A stretch of 64,000 nucleotides of DNA from Ilyomonas sp965277535 (GTDB taxonomy: Bacteria; Bacteroidota; Bacteroidia; Chitinophagales; Chitinophagaceae), in contig OZ255825.1 of assembly GCA_965277535.1 (NCBI GenBank), positions 2,418,001-2,482,000 of the forward strand, written 5' to 3'. Shown here piece after piece: positions 1 to 8,967 of the stretch (position 1 is its first letter; every line of letters starts with the position of its first letter). The position numbers and the translations under genes are program-made. The notes under the pieces are model-generated. The model was given only the letters and a program-made list of their open reading frames with translations, did no database searches and was not told the DNA's origin.

Positions 1-825
1 AGTGAGAAACAAAGCATAGTGCGGTGTATGCTGCGGAAAATCAGTAAGCGTTGTTTGAAACAAATCGTTCGCTTTGTTTACTATCAACGAAATGCCTCTG
101 ATAATTGCATCTACTGTGTTGGTAAAAAGGTTGTGATTAATAATGTAAACAATCTTCTCATCATCGTTTGTTAGCGATGGTATTGTTATATCTAAATCGT
201 GCACAACCGGTTGCCATATATCAGACAGAGTGGCAAGGTTAAAGCTGCCATTGCTTACGGTTTCAACAGGTGCATTACTATCCAGTTCTGTTGTTGTATA
301 ATGGAGCAAATGAAGTGTTGTAAGCTGTTCAAAGAAATGCTGAAGGTTAGCTGCATTCAGTTTTAGTTTGCTTTTAATTATATTTCCAATAATTGTTTTG
401 TAATCGTCATCCGGTAATAGCTGCAATTGATCGTCAACATTTTTAATAAGAGAAAACAGAGTGTCAAAAAGAAACTTCAATGCCTGCTTTGCCTTATTAT
501 CACTATCGGGCTGAACAAGGTTTGTAGTAAGAGAAATGTTTTTATAAAGCAGTTTTTTATAGTCGTTTATTTTCCGGATATTAATGCTCGCAAGTGTAGC
601 AAGTGTTACACTTATATCCATCATCATTAACGGTTGCCAGTTGCCATCAGCAATGTTGCTTTCGTTATAAAAATTCAGGTATTTGGCATATCGTTTTGCA
701 AAAAGAATCAGATCAGAACTTGTACGTTCATCCACATCGGCATAATGCACAGAAAGTGCAGCCAGCACGCGGCTTTGCTGGCTTGTTCCTTCTCTCAATA
801 ACGGATTTGTATCTGTACAAGACAT
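1..825 (-). CDS. eCIS baseplate protein (Afp11/gp47-like), N-terminal part, cut by window edge
   Basis: An open reading frame of 275 codons runs off the left edge without a stop. Its ATG is at 825 and it starts MSCTDTNPLLREG. The N-terminus (short polar lead, then SQQSRVLAAL and VDERTSSDLILFA) resembles the large baseplate proteins that follow gp25 in Bacteroidota contractile injection systems. This is recall of family style plus gene order, not a search. It is the last eCIS gene visible, 77 nt after the gp25 stop and on the same strand, so it very likely belongs to the same operon. Expected role: wedge/hub of the baseplate. The C-terminal baseplate-J-type domain would lie outside the window. 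Confidence 0.6.
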   Translation of the reverse strand, partial: MSCTDTNPLLREGTSQQSRVLAALSVHYADVDERTSSDLILFAKRYAKYLNFYNESNIADGNWQPLMMMDISVTLATLASINIRKINDYKKLLYKNISLTTNLVQPDSDNKAKQALKFLFDTLFSLIKNVDDQLQLLPDDDYKTIIGNIIKSKLKLNAANLQHFFEQLTTLHLLHYTTTELDSNAPVETVSNGSFNLATLSDIWQPVVHDLDITIPSLTNDDEKIVYIINHNLFTNTVDAIIRGISLIVNKANDLFQTTLTDFPQHTPHYALFLT

Positions 826-902
826 GATGATTCTATTAGTAATTGATTCTTTTTTAAACTGACAATAACAGTTGTTTGCAACACCAGAATCGGATGATGC
901 AA

Positions 903-1319
903 TCACTTTATATCTGTGGCTTCATTCTTATAAAAAGGAAACACAAAATTGAACCGTGAATTTGTTGTTCGGATTGTATAATCAATATTGATTAAAATAC
1001 GTCCTTCAATTTCGCCGGTATCATCCAGGTCTATTTTGTTCACATCAATACGCGGTTCGTAATACAGTATGGCGGTAGAAATTAAATCCTTGATGTACGT
1101 TTTAAAAGTAGTTGTAAGAGGTTCGAATATCAGTTCATCAAGATTGCAGCCATAATCTGGTCGCATTACTCTTTCTCCTTGCCTTGTCGTTAGTAAAACC
1201 TGAAGACTGCTTTGTATATCTTCTTCGTCACTAATCATGTCAACTTCAGAAGTTGTCTTACTGAAAGTTGGCGGAAAACTCCAACCTGTACCAAGAAATG
1301 AATTAACGATGTTGTTCAT
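903..1319 (-). CDS. GPW/gp25 family baseplate wedge protein
   Basis: A 138-aa protein with the gp25 signature: an N-terminal GTGWSFPP segment (residues 11-18) and a central helix with TTRQGERVMRPDYGC (about 44-58), where the R-x-G-E-R/RP-x-Y-G pattern is typical. Gp25-like proteins form the conserved lysozyme-fold wedge of contractile tail, T6SS (TssE) and eCIS (Afp9) baseplates. The length is normal for the family. The start is 1 nt after the PAAR stop, so the two are translationally linked. In AFP-type clusters gp25 comes before PAAR; here the order is PAAR then gp25. Confidence 0.88.
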   Translation of the reverse strand: MNNIVNSFLGTGWSFPPTFSKTTSEVDMISDEEDIQSSLQVLLTTRQGERVMRPDYGCNLDELIFEPLTTTFKTYIKDLISTAILYYEPRIDVNKIDLDDTGEIEGRILINIDYTIRTTNSRFNFVFPFYKNEATDIK

Positions 1320-1320
1320 A

Positions 1321-1611
1321 TTATCCTCCGATGTTTACTGTCGGGCAACCCAGAATAATAACACCTCCATGTGCAGTATTATCACCCATGCGTGCGGCAG
1401 GCAATCCGCCAATGTTTACAGTGCCAGAGCCTTTCACAATACTATCCGGTGGGCCTGTGCAGGTACACAAATCGCCAATACGTGCCGCAGGCAAACCGGC
1501 AATCAATACCGTTGGGCATCCCGCAGGTAATACAGGGCCGCCAACATGCGGAACCGTACCGCTGATTTGGGGGCAAACATGCATATCAGATACTCTGGCT
1601 GCAAAAGGCAT
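1321..1611 (-). CDS. PAAR-motif spike tip protein
   Basis: A 96-aa protein with repeated Gly-Leu-Pro-Ala-Ala-Arg blocks (GLPAARIGD and GLPAARMGD) and Cys/His residues (HVC near 11-13, CTC near 49-51, H near 81) that fit the zinc-binding PAAR fold capping VgrG/gp5 spikes. It follows the VgrG-like gene by 26 nt, which matches its role as the sharp tip on that trimer. There is no C-terminal extension, so it is a structural tip and not an effector fusion. Family and function are clear from the motif; the zinc ligands are my reading. Confidence 0.9.
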   Translation of the reverse strand: MPFAARVSDMHVCPQISGTVPHVGGPVLPAGCPTVLIAGLPAARIGDLCTCTGPPDSIVKGSGTVNIGGLPAARMGDNTAHGGVIILGCPTVNIGG

Positions 1612-1637
1612 TGACCAATAATTTAGATGATTTCATT

Positions 1638-3398
1638 TCAATTGATATTCACGATACTTCCTTTAATATTCATTATACCATCACTGCTAACTGTTGATGT
1701 TCCGCCACCTTCTATATTCAACTCACTATCTGCTTTCATTGATACCTGAGGAGCTGCGATGGAAATTGATGTACCGGCTTTTAAAGTAAGAACCGTTGCA
1801 GCTTCGATGGTAATACCAGCTTGCTCCATCGTTATTTTATTACCGGTTGCATCTGTGATGGAAATTTTACTTTCGTTATCATTCATCGTAAACACATTGC
1901 CGCCAGGTGTTTCGATTGTGATAGAAGAATCACCATCATCAATTATGATTTTAACTTCCGAGCGAGATACATATCCTTTCTTGTTATTGTCTTTTTCTGG
2001 TGTTAATGGCGCAGCATTTTTACTACTGTACAACATCCCCAAAACAACAGGTTGAGCCGGATCGTTATTCATGAAGCCAACGACTACTTCATCGCCCTGT
2101 TCCGGCATAAAAAAAGTACCACGGTTGTTGCCTGCATCGAGTGTTGCTATGCGCGCATACACGCCATCCTGATTGCTATTTACAATGGGTATTTTAAGCT
2201 TTACCCTAAAGTCTCCTTCGGGATCAATAATATCTGTAATGACGCCTGTATGCAATCCTTGTATGGTACTTAATTCTCCGCTCGCAGATGTCTCGTGAGT
2301 GGGATTGATTTGTTCAGTGAAATATTTATCATCCCAGCCAATGGTAGCTGTTGTTGTCCAATCTCCATCGCTGTATTCATGGTCAATTGCAGAAGTAAAA
2401 ACTGGAATACTGAAGTTATCACCTAAGCCTTTCAGCTTAATAAAATCGCCCGGTATGATTGGCTTCTCAACCCTTCCAAAGTATTTCACTTTGCCTTTTA
2501 TCTTCGATAGCTGCTTGCGGCTTTGTTTATTTAAAGCAAGAAGCCTTTGTTCTTCCGCTTCCTTTTTTGCGCTGGTTCTTATTGTTGTTGTTTGTCCTTT
2601 TCCTAAACCTTCTATTGCAGCAGGATCATTCGATTCCGGCACAGGTTCTTTGTCTTCATTTTCTATTTGCTGCGTAGTATAATTCCAGGTAAGAACCGTA
2701 ACTTTTTCAGATTGCGTACGGGCATCTAAGTCGCCATCAAATTCAATAATATTTTCTCCAAATTCCAACTGTACCAAATCATCATTTTGTGGTTCAGCTT
2801 CTATCTCTTTTATGGTAATATCCCCATTGTTGAGAATACACATTAAATTAGCTGCATCCAGTTTGCTAATCATAAAATCCCAGTCGCTGTTATTGAACTG
2901 TACCAACTGATTATGAGTGAATGTAGCAGGTGTGATTGTCTTGTTCTTAAATTGAAAACTATACTTATCAAAGAAATCATCGGCTATATCGGTTGCTGAT
3001 TTTCTTTCGTAATGCGAACTGTTTTTATCAATCGTCATCTTGATGGTTTCATCCCTGCATTCTAAGGTCAGCATTGTACAATCGTTATTTGCTTTTTGTG
3101 AATTGGAAATAATAATTCCTTTAAAAGCAATTACTTTATCAGACTCATAACCCAAACTGATTTCAATCTTTTTATTAGGCAGAAACTGGTTGCTGCTGCT
3201 TACTTTAAAATCCTGCGTTGAAGGATCGCCATCAACAATAACAAGTGTGGCTTTTGTAATCGAATTGATTTCCTGGTGAATGTTGATACTAACTATTTCC
3301 AAAGCTGCTGAAACAGCTTTATCATCAACCAGTAACGAATAGGTTACTAAGCCGCCAATTTCAACTGAAGAGTTTGTATTAGATGCTGTTGTTGGCAT
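1638..3398 (-). CDS. VgrG-like spike / phage baseplate assembly protein V
   Basis: A 586-aa protein. Residues 1 to about 350 fit the gp27-like hub. Near residues 380-460 comes a gp5-type OB-fold (GVITDIIDPEGDFRVKL, then PEQGDEVVVGF and PVVLGMLY). The C-terminus is rich in alternating Ile/Thr/Gly, as in a beta-helical needle (SISIAAPQVSMKAD). This is the domain order of Afp8/VgrG spike proteins. It ends without an effector domain. It lies 1 nt from the LysM gene and just before PAAR, which supports a hub-spike-tip assembly. Confidence 0.88.
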   Translation of the reverse strand: MPTTASNTNSSVEIGGLVTYSLLVDDKAVSAALEIVSINIHQEINSITKATLVIVDGDPSTQDFKVSSSNQFLPNKKIEISLGYESDKVIAFKGIIISNSQKANNDCTMLTLECRDETIKMTIDKNSSHYERKSATDIADDFFDKYSFQFKNKTITPATFTHNQLVQFNNSDWDFMISKLDAANLMCILNNGDITIKEIEAEPQNDDLVQLEFGENIIEFDGDLDARTQSEKVTVLTWNYTTQQIENEDKEPVPESNDPAAIEGLGKGQTTTIRTSAKKEAEEQRLLALNKQSRKQLSKIKGKVKYFGRVEKPIIPGDFIKLKGLGDNFSIPVFTSAIDHEYSDGDWTTTATIGWDDKYFTEQINPTHETSASGELSTIQGLHTGVITDIIDPEGDFRVKLKIPIVNSNQDGVYARIATLDAGNNRGTFFMPEQGDEVVVGFMNNDPAQPVVLGMLYSSKNAAPLTPEKDNNKKGYVSRSEVKIIIDDGDSSITIETPGGNVFTMNDNESKISITDATGNKITMEQAGITIEAATVLTLKAGTSISIAAPQVSMKADSELNIEGGGTSTVSSDGIMNIKGSIVNIN

Positions 3399-3399
3399 A

Positions 3400-4116
3400 T
3401 TATTTTTCTACGGGTGGAAAATAAATTTTGGTACCTGCCTGAATATTTCGAAAGCCGTCCAGCTTATTAAAAGCTGCTACCGGCAATAAATAGTTTTGTT
3501 GATTGTAAATTTGATATGTCATTAACGAAAGCCTGTCGCTCACTTTTACAATGCGTTGGTGCGTTACATCCGGACTTTGTTTATTCTCCTTCGCTTTTCG
3601 CAAATCTTCTTCTATCGTTCCTTTAAAACTGCATTTGGCAATTGCCCTTATCGGTGTTCCATCCGGTTTAAACAGTTTGTATTCAATATCTAAATTGGTG
3701 AGTACACATTTAAATAATAACGTACCCCAATGAATCTTTAAAAAATAAGGTCTGTGAATGTCTCCCTGGTATTCAATAACAGTCGTTCTGAAAGAATCTA
3801 TCTGGTCTGCCACAGAGCTTTGTGTTTCTAAAGGATTGGCGATACCAATACTTTTTGGAGTAGCCTCCTGAATAACCCCTGTGCCGTCAAAAAGAAAATC
3901 AAAAGACATTTCCTGTGCCGTTATTTTATTGAATTTTAAGATGGGCATTGACGTGCCAGGTGCCTGTGTTTCACAAAATTCAATCTTATGTCTTGTGGTA
4001 TAGGTTTCGGGGTTAATAGTGGCAACATACTTCTTATTCGCAGGTTTACTGAAGGCCTTATCACTGAAGGCCTCAATATTTAATTTGTCCATTTTACCAA
4101 ACCCGCTTGTTATCAT
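3400..4116 (-). CDS. eCIS tube-initiator/baseplate protein with C-terminal LysM-like domain (Afp7-like)
   Basis: A 238-aa protein. The C-terminal 50 residues (SDRLSLMTYQIYNQQNYLLPVA and, later, GTKIYFPP; quoted in parts) look like a LysM fold, as in gp53/Afp7 proteins that join the tail tube to the hub. The ATG overlaps the stop of the DUF5908 gene by ATGA, so the genes are coupled. The N-terminal part (EAFSDKAFSKP, YTTRHKIEFCETQAPGTS) matches the beta-rich part of this family in style. Probable role: adaptor between the spike hub and the inner tube. Confidence 0.78.
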   Translation of the reverse strand: MITSGFGKMDKLNIEAFSDKAFSKPANKKYVATINPETYTTRHKIEFCETQAPGTSMPILKFNKITAQEMSFDFLFDGTGVIQEATPKSIGIANPLETQSSVADQIDSFRTTVIEYQGDIHRPYFLKIHWGTLLFKCVLTNLDIEYKLFKPDGTPIRAIAKCSFKGTIEEDLRKAKENKQSPDVTHQRIVKVSDRLSLMTYQIYNQQNYLLPVAAFNKLDGFRNIQAGTKIYFPPVEK

Positions 4117-4283
4117 CTTTCAGTTTTTTGTTGAAGCATTTTTAAAACTTTTTCCATCACTTCTTTTGTAATTTCCTTTTTCAGTTTTGTTATATCTGCG
4201 GCTTGTAATGAAACACTTTGCGGCTGATGATTTCCGGCTGATACAATGGCTTTAATGTGCAGTTCTTTTATCTCAATTGGCAT
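4113..4283 (-). CDS. DUF5908 small eCIS protein (Afp6-position)
   Basis: A 56-aa ORF starting MPIEIKELHIKAIV at 4283 and ending TGA at 4113, overlapping the next ATG by 4 nt. The MPIEI-K-EL-IK opening is the hallmark I associate with DUF5908, a small protein found between tube and LysM genes in Bacteroidota eCIS operons. The C-terminal half is a charged amphipathic helix (ITKLKKEITKEVMEKVLKML). The function is unknown; the position matches afp6/pvc6. It is easily missed because of its length, but the coupling and the family match make it a real gene. Confidence 0.82.
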   Translation of the reverse strand: MPIEIKELHIKAIVSAGNHQPQSVSLQAADITKLKKEITKEVMEKVLKMLQQKTER

Positions 4284-4302
4284 ATATAAATGTTGATACA
4301 GT

Positions 4303-4785
4303 TTACAAAGCTGACGCTATTTGGCTACCTATACTTTCTACAGTTATCACATTAAAAAACTGGTAGCTTAGTGTGAGAGATTCAATAACAATAGTGCTTT
4401 CTTCCGCATTAAAATTGCTGATACTCCATTTTTTGGGAATGGCATTTACTACATACCAGGCTTGTATTGGCACATGCAAATTGTTTAATAATGAGATGGT
4501 AAGATTAGCAGGTTCAAATACAAAGTTTTCGAAAGCATTCTGGCACCACAGCACAATTCCTGAACCGATAAACATCCCCCGTTTTAATACCAGATCGCTG
4601 TAACGCGCACGCTTAGGTAACTGCCAGGAAAACCGGTTTTGCCCGCCTTCATTAAATGTTTCCATTTCCATTTCCACATCCAAGCCACTGACTTCCTGGA
4701 AACGAAAATCGTTTTCGGACTGCGGCAACAATTGAAAGGAAACAATAAAATGAAACCCGGTAGGCGGATAAGAAAATAAATTCAT
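4303..4785 (-). CDS. eCIS/phage tail tube protein, paralogue 2
   Basis: A 160-aa tube protein of the T4 gp19 family. It has the family pattern: FHFIVSF near the N-terminus, then FQEVSGLDVEMEMETFNEGG, then ARYSDLVLKRGMF, and a C-terminal VVNAIPKKWSISNFNAEES block before a final beta strand. It lies 2 nt after the first tube gene (4788-5219) and shares its layout. In AFP/PVC, one tube paralogue (Afp1) builds the main tube and the other (Afp5) the first ring on the baseplate. This copy is closer to the baseplate genes, so it is the better candidate for the initiator ring. Confidence 0.88.
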   Translation of the reverse strand: MNLFSYPPTGFHFIVSFQLLPQSENDFRFQEVSGLDVEMEMETFNEGGQNRFSWQLPKRARYSDLVLKRGMFIGSGIVLWCQNAFENFVFEPANLTISLLNNLHVPIQAWYVVNAIPKKWSISNFNAEESTIVIESLTLSYQFFNVITVESIGSQIASAL

Positions 4786-4787
4786 AC

Positions 4788-5219
4788 TTATTCATTTTGT
4801 ATTGTAAACCCTTCATGTGCAAGGTCAAGCTGCTCGATGGCTACATCGTTGCCATCGGCTTTTAAATCGGTAGATGTTATTTTGGTAGGCCACGCATTTT
4901 TCACTTTCCAAACAATCACGGGCGCAAGCGTTTCATCCAATAAGCTAATGGTGATGTCGCGCCGCTCCACTGTGTTCATATTGATGGTGTTGAACCAGGT
5001 GTAAAATTCATTGTCCGATTTAAAAATGCCGCGTTTCAAAACGATGTTGCTGAACTTGCGTTGCCCGGGCATTTTGATTTTGTGATATTCCGGGCTGGCA
5101 CCATCGCGGTATTCGATAACATCATTAGTAATGTCGAGCCCGCTCACATCGGTAAAGCCAATGCGTGTGCCGCCCCAGTCAACCTGAAAATGAAATTTGG
5201 GAAGTGGATAATTCGCCAT
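4788..5219 (-). CDS. eCIS/phage tail tube protein, paralogue 1
   Basis: A 143-aa gp19/Hcp-fold inner tube protein: YPLPKFHFQVDWGGTRIGF, SGLDITNDVIEYRDGASPEYHKI in style, KFSNIVLKRGIF, and VKNAWPTKITSTDLKADGNDVA. These are the canonical blocks of Afp1-type tube subunits, including the K-R-G and N-A-x-P motifs. It follows the sheath gene with a gap of 111 nt, which is also where the iterated 11-bp motif sits. It probably forms the hexameric rings of the inner tube that carries cargo. Confidence 0.9.
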   Translation of the reverse strand: MANYPLPKFHFQVDWGGTRIGFTDVSGLDITNDVIEYRDGASPEYHKIKMPGQRKFSNIVLKRGIFKSDNEFYTWFNTINMNTVERRDITISLLDETLAPVIVWKVKNAWPTKITSTDLKADGNDVAIEQLDLAHEGFTIQNE

Positions 5220-5330
5220 GGTATGAATTGTTTTAGAAGATGATGAAATGAGTACTTAAATCTTACAAACTTTGCTGCTTTGCGCAGATGTTTTGTTTTG
5301 CCTGAATTTATAAAAATGCGCAAAAACAAA

Positions 5331-6788
5331 CTAAGCCTGTTGTTGTATTTGTGAGAAACGAAGAATGATAAACTCAGCCGGACGAAGGGGCGCCATACCA
5401 ATTTCCACAATCATTCTGCCGTTGAGAATATCATCAAACGTCATCGTTTGTCCCAATCCAACTTTTACATAAAATGCCTGTTCGGGTTTCGAGCCTGCTA
5501 ATGCGCCCAATCGCCATAAGTTGGTAAGATAATTTTCAATCATCGCGCGAATGCGCACCCATGTGTTGCCATCGTTTGGTTCAAACACAAATTGCATCGC
5601 CGCTTTCTTTACCGACTCTTCTACCATGATATAAAATCGCCGCACAGAAACGTACTTAAAATCGTTGCTGTTGCCATCCAGCGTACGTGCGCCCCACACT
5701 AAAATTCCCTTGCCTGTAAAAGCGCGGATAGCGTTGATGGATTTACCCGAAGTGGCATCAATATTCATGTTTTGTTGTGAGTCGTCAGTGATGGTATCAG
5801 TCAATGCCTGTACACCAGTCAAACTCACATTGGCAGGTGCCTTCCATACGCCGCGCGTAGCATCAACCGTAGCCATTACGCCTGCAATGGTTGAGGAAGG
5901 AGACAAGGTTACACCCAAATTAGAAATGGCATTTTTAACCTGGCTGTACACTACTTTGTTTTCGTTGAATAATGCAGCCATGGTGGTAGAAGTGATCTTA
6001 GCTGCGCCTGTATTTCCGGGTGCTACCGAAACGTTGAGCGCAACATTGGCTTCATCGTATGCATACGATAAGGTTGTAATTAAGTTGGGATAATAAGCCG
6101 CACCATAATTCAAATTATTGCTGCCGAGTCCATTGCGGAAATTTTGCGAATTGGCATCGGTGTTACCTGTGTTGTCTAAAATATCAACGATAGTAAAACG
6201 GTCTTGTAGCTTGGCACACAAAGCCAGTGCATTATTAAACAAAGTATAATAAGCTGCCGATGAAGCCAGCGGTATTCCCTGCGCATCGGGAAACACAATC
6301 AGCGTAGGTTCGTCCTGCGGTTCGATGGCAGCCAAACCGCTTTCCAATGCGGTGGGATCCACAGTTCCACCACCGGTTGTATAAGTATTCACGCTAACAA
6401 TATAGCAAGGGCCGCCACCATTCATAAAGTACATCTGCAACGCATAAAATAGGGTGTATTTAGTAGATGGCGCAGCAGGTGTGCCGCTAAAAGCAGTTGT
6501 TACATTGGCACTTACCAGATTGCCATTCGCATCATGCTGCTCAACAATACTTGCCGTTAAGTTTTGTTCCAACGGAGCACTGCCATAAGTCTGCTGATAT
6601 TCTAATAAAGAAGTGATGCGGTTGGGTTTTAAATGCCATGAAACACCTTTGATATCGGTATCCGTTTCGGTGTAGCCGATAAAAGCAGGAATGGCGGTTG
6701 CCACTTGTGCAATGGAGGGTGGAAAGGAAGGAATTTCATTTACATAAACGCCCGGCGTTCTAAGGTTGCTTTCGTTTATCTGTGACAT
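5331..6788 (-). CDS. contractile tail sheath protein
   Basis: A 485-aa sheath protein. The N-terminus LRTPGVYVNEIPSFPPSIA and the C-terminal VRRFYIMVEESVKKA...FEPNDGNTWVRI block (in parts) are diagnostic of gp18/Afp2-4 sheath subunits, with a variable subtilisin-like domain between. It is the only sheath gene seen, whereas AFP and PVC have two or three. The start is 31 nt after the upstream gene. The stop codon TAG is directly followed, on the coding strand, by the iterated motif TTTGTTTTTGC (5320-5330). Confidence 0.93.
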   Translation of the reverse strand: MSQINESNLRTPGVYVNEIPSFPPSIAQVATAIPAFIGYTETDTDIKGVSWHLKPNRITSLLEYQQTYGSAPLEQNLTASIVEQHDANGNLVSANVTTAFSGTPAAPSTKYTLFYALQMYFMNGGGPCYIVSVNTYTTGGGTVDPTALESGLAAIEPQDEPTLIVFPDAQGIPLASSAAYYTLFNNALALCAKLQDRFTIVDILDNTGNTDANSQNFRNGLGSNNLNYGAAYYPNLITTLSYAYDEANVALNVSVAPGNTGAAKITSTTMAALFNENKVVYSQVKNAISNLGVTLSPSSTIAGVMATVDATRGVWKAPANVSLTGVQALTDTITDDSQQNMNIDATSGKSINAIRAFTGKGILVWGARTLDGNSNDFKYVSVRRFYIMVEESVKKAAMQFVFEPNDGNTWVRIRAMIENYLTNLWRLGALAGSKPEQAFYVKVGLGQTMTFDDILNGRMIVEIGMAPLRPAEFIILRFSQIQQQA

Positions 6789-6819
6789 GAGGTAGTGGTT
6801 TTGAAATGAATGGTTGTAT

Positions 6820-7968
6820 TTAGTAATTAATAAAAATCTCAGAGCAATTATAAAGCTCCGTTAGCGTAATCTTTGTTACTCGTTGCGGGCTGGCGCACGC
6901 GATAGGCATGTATTCCAGCGCACCTACATTCAATTGTAAATTCAACGGCGTTTCGCTTAATGGTATGGGCGATAACGATAACACTGTATGCGGTGCCGGT
7001 GCTGAAAAGTGATACACATTCGCATGATCGCTTACCGTTGCATTTGGGCTGGTGAATGAGTATTTCCATATCGTAGCCCGGTTTAAAAAAGAGAGCGAAT
7101 ACAAAGGCGATAACAGCGTTGTTCCGTTCAGCATTTTATATCCATCCGGCAATGTGCTTTCGTTATACAACTCAATCACGGCAAAGGCTTGTGTGGTTTG
7201 CAATTCATCATTGATATAAACGGTTTGCTCTACATCGCTGTTTACTTTTACTTTATATTTTCCTGAAGGCAGCGAAGCAAGGTTTAATAGGAAAGAAGAA
7301 ACGGCTGATGCAAACAAAAATGTTTGATTGAACACCAATGCCGTGTAATCTTTTGTTGCAGCATCAAAGCCGTGCACCTGCACTATGGCTGATGTTTGTG
7401 GCGATGAAAATAAATGGGTTGATAGCGATGGTAAAACGGGCAATAAATCGTTTGCTGATAGATAGCGGTTGGCATCAATTTCCATCCAGTCGTTGCCTGC
7501 AACCGGTGCAACGTTTGTCAATGTATGCAATGCACGGAACGCAGTACCGGCGGCACTTACAGCTATATCATCCGGCGCATAAGTACCAGCATTGTTGTAA
7601 GGTATTGGCAATGATAAAAAGCTTTTTCCGTTGCTCTTATTATCAATGCGATTGGTAAAATAATAAACACTGTTTTGCGGAAAAACGGAAGGTAAATTCG
7701 TGTAATTCCAAAACAAGGGATTGTTGAGTTGCAAGTGAAATGTAAACCTTGTGCCATCAGCCGGAACAATGGAAGCAATGTCACTCCCATCGGTTGCAAT
7801 ACCAGCGTACAATTGGTTGCCGTTTTGTTTTGCCACTATTTTATAACCTTGTAAAAGAGCACGGGTTTGGGTAGATGGTGTGATGGTAAAATCATTACAC
7901 CTGCCGTTTGCAAAAAACTTGTGCAACAGTTCAATCGAGAACAATAAATTGTAGTTAATGCTTGTCAT
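6820..7968 (-). CDS. uncharacterised eCIS-operon protein
   Basis: A 382-aa protein I cannot place in a named family. It starts MTSINYNLLFSIELLHKFFANG. It is rich in Ser, Thr, Asn, Leu and beta-type segments, has no signal peptide, transmembrane segment or catalytic motif that I can see, and has a final block ITLTELYNCSEIFINY. Its ATG overlaps the DUF4255 stop by 4 nt and the sheath gene begins 31 nt later, so it is cotranscribed with the injection system. It could be an accessory structural protein or a fibre/collar component; this is inference from position only. Confidence 0.75.
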   Translation of the reverse strand: MTSINYNLLFSIELLHKFFANGRCNDFTITPSTQTRALLQGYKIVAKQNGNQLYAGIATDGSDIASIVPADGTRFTFHLQLNNPLFWNYTNLPSVFPQNSVYYFTNRIDNKSNGKSFLSLPIPYNNAGTYAPDDIAVSAAGTAFRALHTLTNVAPVAGNDWMEIDANRYLSANDLLPVLPSLSTHLFSSPQTSAIVQVHGFDAATKDYTALVFNQTFLFASAVSSFLLNLASLPSGKYKVKVNSDVEQTVYINDELQTTQAFAVIELYNESTLPDGYKMLNGTTLLSPLYSLSFLNRATIWKYSFTSPNATVSDHANVYHFSAPAPHTVLSLSPIPLSETPLNLQLNVGALEYMPIACASPQRVTKITLTELYNCSEIFINY

Positions 7969-8561
7969 TGCTGCACAATTTTGTTGTTCATGTTGATGGT
8001 GGTAATCAATCCCCCATCGCCTTGCGCAAAGTTTTCACTGATGGTTATCATCCGCATTTTATACATCACCGAAGGCAAATATTTCGAGCCTAACACGCCC
8101 CACAGGTTGTTTACATCCGATAGTGATAAAGTATATAAATCCAAAATCAATTGTTCAACACCAGTGGGTATTGCAGGCGATGTGAGCGGCGTGAAAACAT
8201 TCTGCTGTTGAAAGAATTGTATGATAAATGAAAGTCGTTTCAACGCTTCGGTGTAAGAAGGCAACTGCACCGAAAACAGTAAAAACAAATTGAGATGAAC
8301 TTCGGGATTCTGGTACGTTATTGTTCTGTCTCTCCGTATAAAATTATCGTTCGATTTGCTGATGCGGTCTTCTTCCATATTGACAAGCGTAAGAAACGCA
8401 GCCGCATTGCCATCTCCGTTCGCACCCGCGTTGCCCGTTTCATTGTTTAACTGTGATACATTGTATAAAACAATAGCATTACTGCCCGGCGCAAGGTCAA
8501 GCTTGGTGATGAGATAGTTATTAATCTCGCGGCACAAAAAATCAAGTGTGAGATGGATCAT
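7965..8561 (-). CDS. DUF4255 (Pvc16/Afp16-type) tail terminator protein
   Basis: A 198-aa protein, MIHLTLDFLCREINNYL, with VLYNVSQL and a long helix-rich middle (LFLLFSVQLPSYTEALKRLSF). This is the pattern of the DUF4255/Pvc16_N family, which caps the tube and sheath in AFP, PVC and related systems. It is the first gene of the operon as seen here. Upstream (8562-8967) no gene is visible, so the operon promoter should lie there, although I find no perfect TAnnTTTG box. Confidence 0.87.
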   Translation of the reverse strand: MIHLTLDFLCREINNYLITKLDLAPGSNAIVLYNVSQLNNETGNAGANGDGNAAAFLTLVNMEEDRISKSNDNFIRRDRTITYQNPEVHLNLFLLFSVQLPSYTEALKRLSFIIQFFQQQNVFTPLTSPAIPTGVEQLILDLYTLSLSDVNNLWGVLGSKYLPSVMYKMRMITISENFAQGDGGLITTINMNNKIVQQ

Positions 8562-8967
8562 GATGCGATTCCATTTTGTGCGATGAAGGAAAAAGAATAA
8601 GCGATAAAAGCAATCTGGCTAAAAGGGGCGTAATCCGGTCTGTTGGTTTGTAGTCGTGTTTACGTAAAAAGAAGAAACACAACTTTTTGATTTTTGTTTT
8701 TGCACAAAAAATGAAATGTCGAAAACAAAACGCCTTTGTTTTTGGCAAGTAACAAACGATGTGATAGATGAACGATGCTGCTGAAAATATCCTGCAAATC
8801 TTCCCTTACTACATTGATGGAAACTTCGGATTCACTGGGAGAAGAAATGATTGTTTAACAAAGAGTGAGTGCAAGGTAGCGGGTTTGTAGAAACTTTTAA
8901 AAAATATTTGATGAAGAGAAAAACATTGGTTTTGCGGCAAAAACAAATCCTGCTTTTTAGCACACTG
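8562..8967. other. 406-bp intergenic region with motif copies, no gene seen
   Basis: This gap separates the injection-system operon from a MmcQ-type gene. It holds two exact copies of the iterated motif (8693-8703 minus, 8937-8947 plus), one near-copy (8735-8745), and an imperfect inverted copy (8926-8935) that makes a small palindrome with the second. ORFs across it have poor composition. The eCIS promoter is expected here, but none could be recognised. Confidence 0.6.

Noticed and set aside
427..827. Plus-strand ORFs of 67 and 74 codons
   Set aside because: They are antisense to the open baseplate frame on the minus strand, which has far better composition and clear operon context.
1..8561. 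Type VI secretion system or prophage reading of the tail genes
   Set aside because: DUF4255, DUF5908 and LysM genes with a gp18-type sheath point to eCIS; no TssB/TssC/TssM, capsid or integrase genes are seen.
8542..8748. 68-codon minus ORF upstream of the eCIS operon
   Set aside because: It overlaps the DUF4255 start, is dominated by Phe/Cys/Lys from motif-rich AT DNA, and has no family resemblance.
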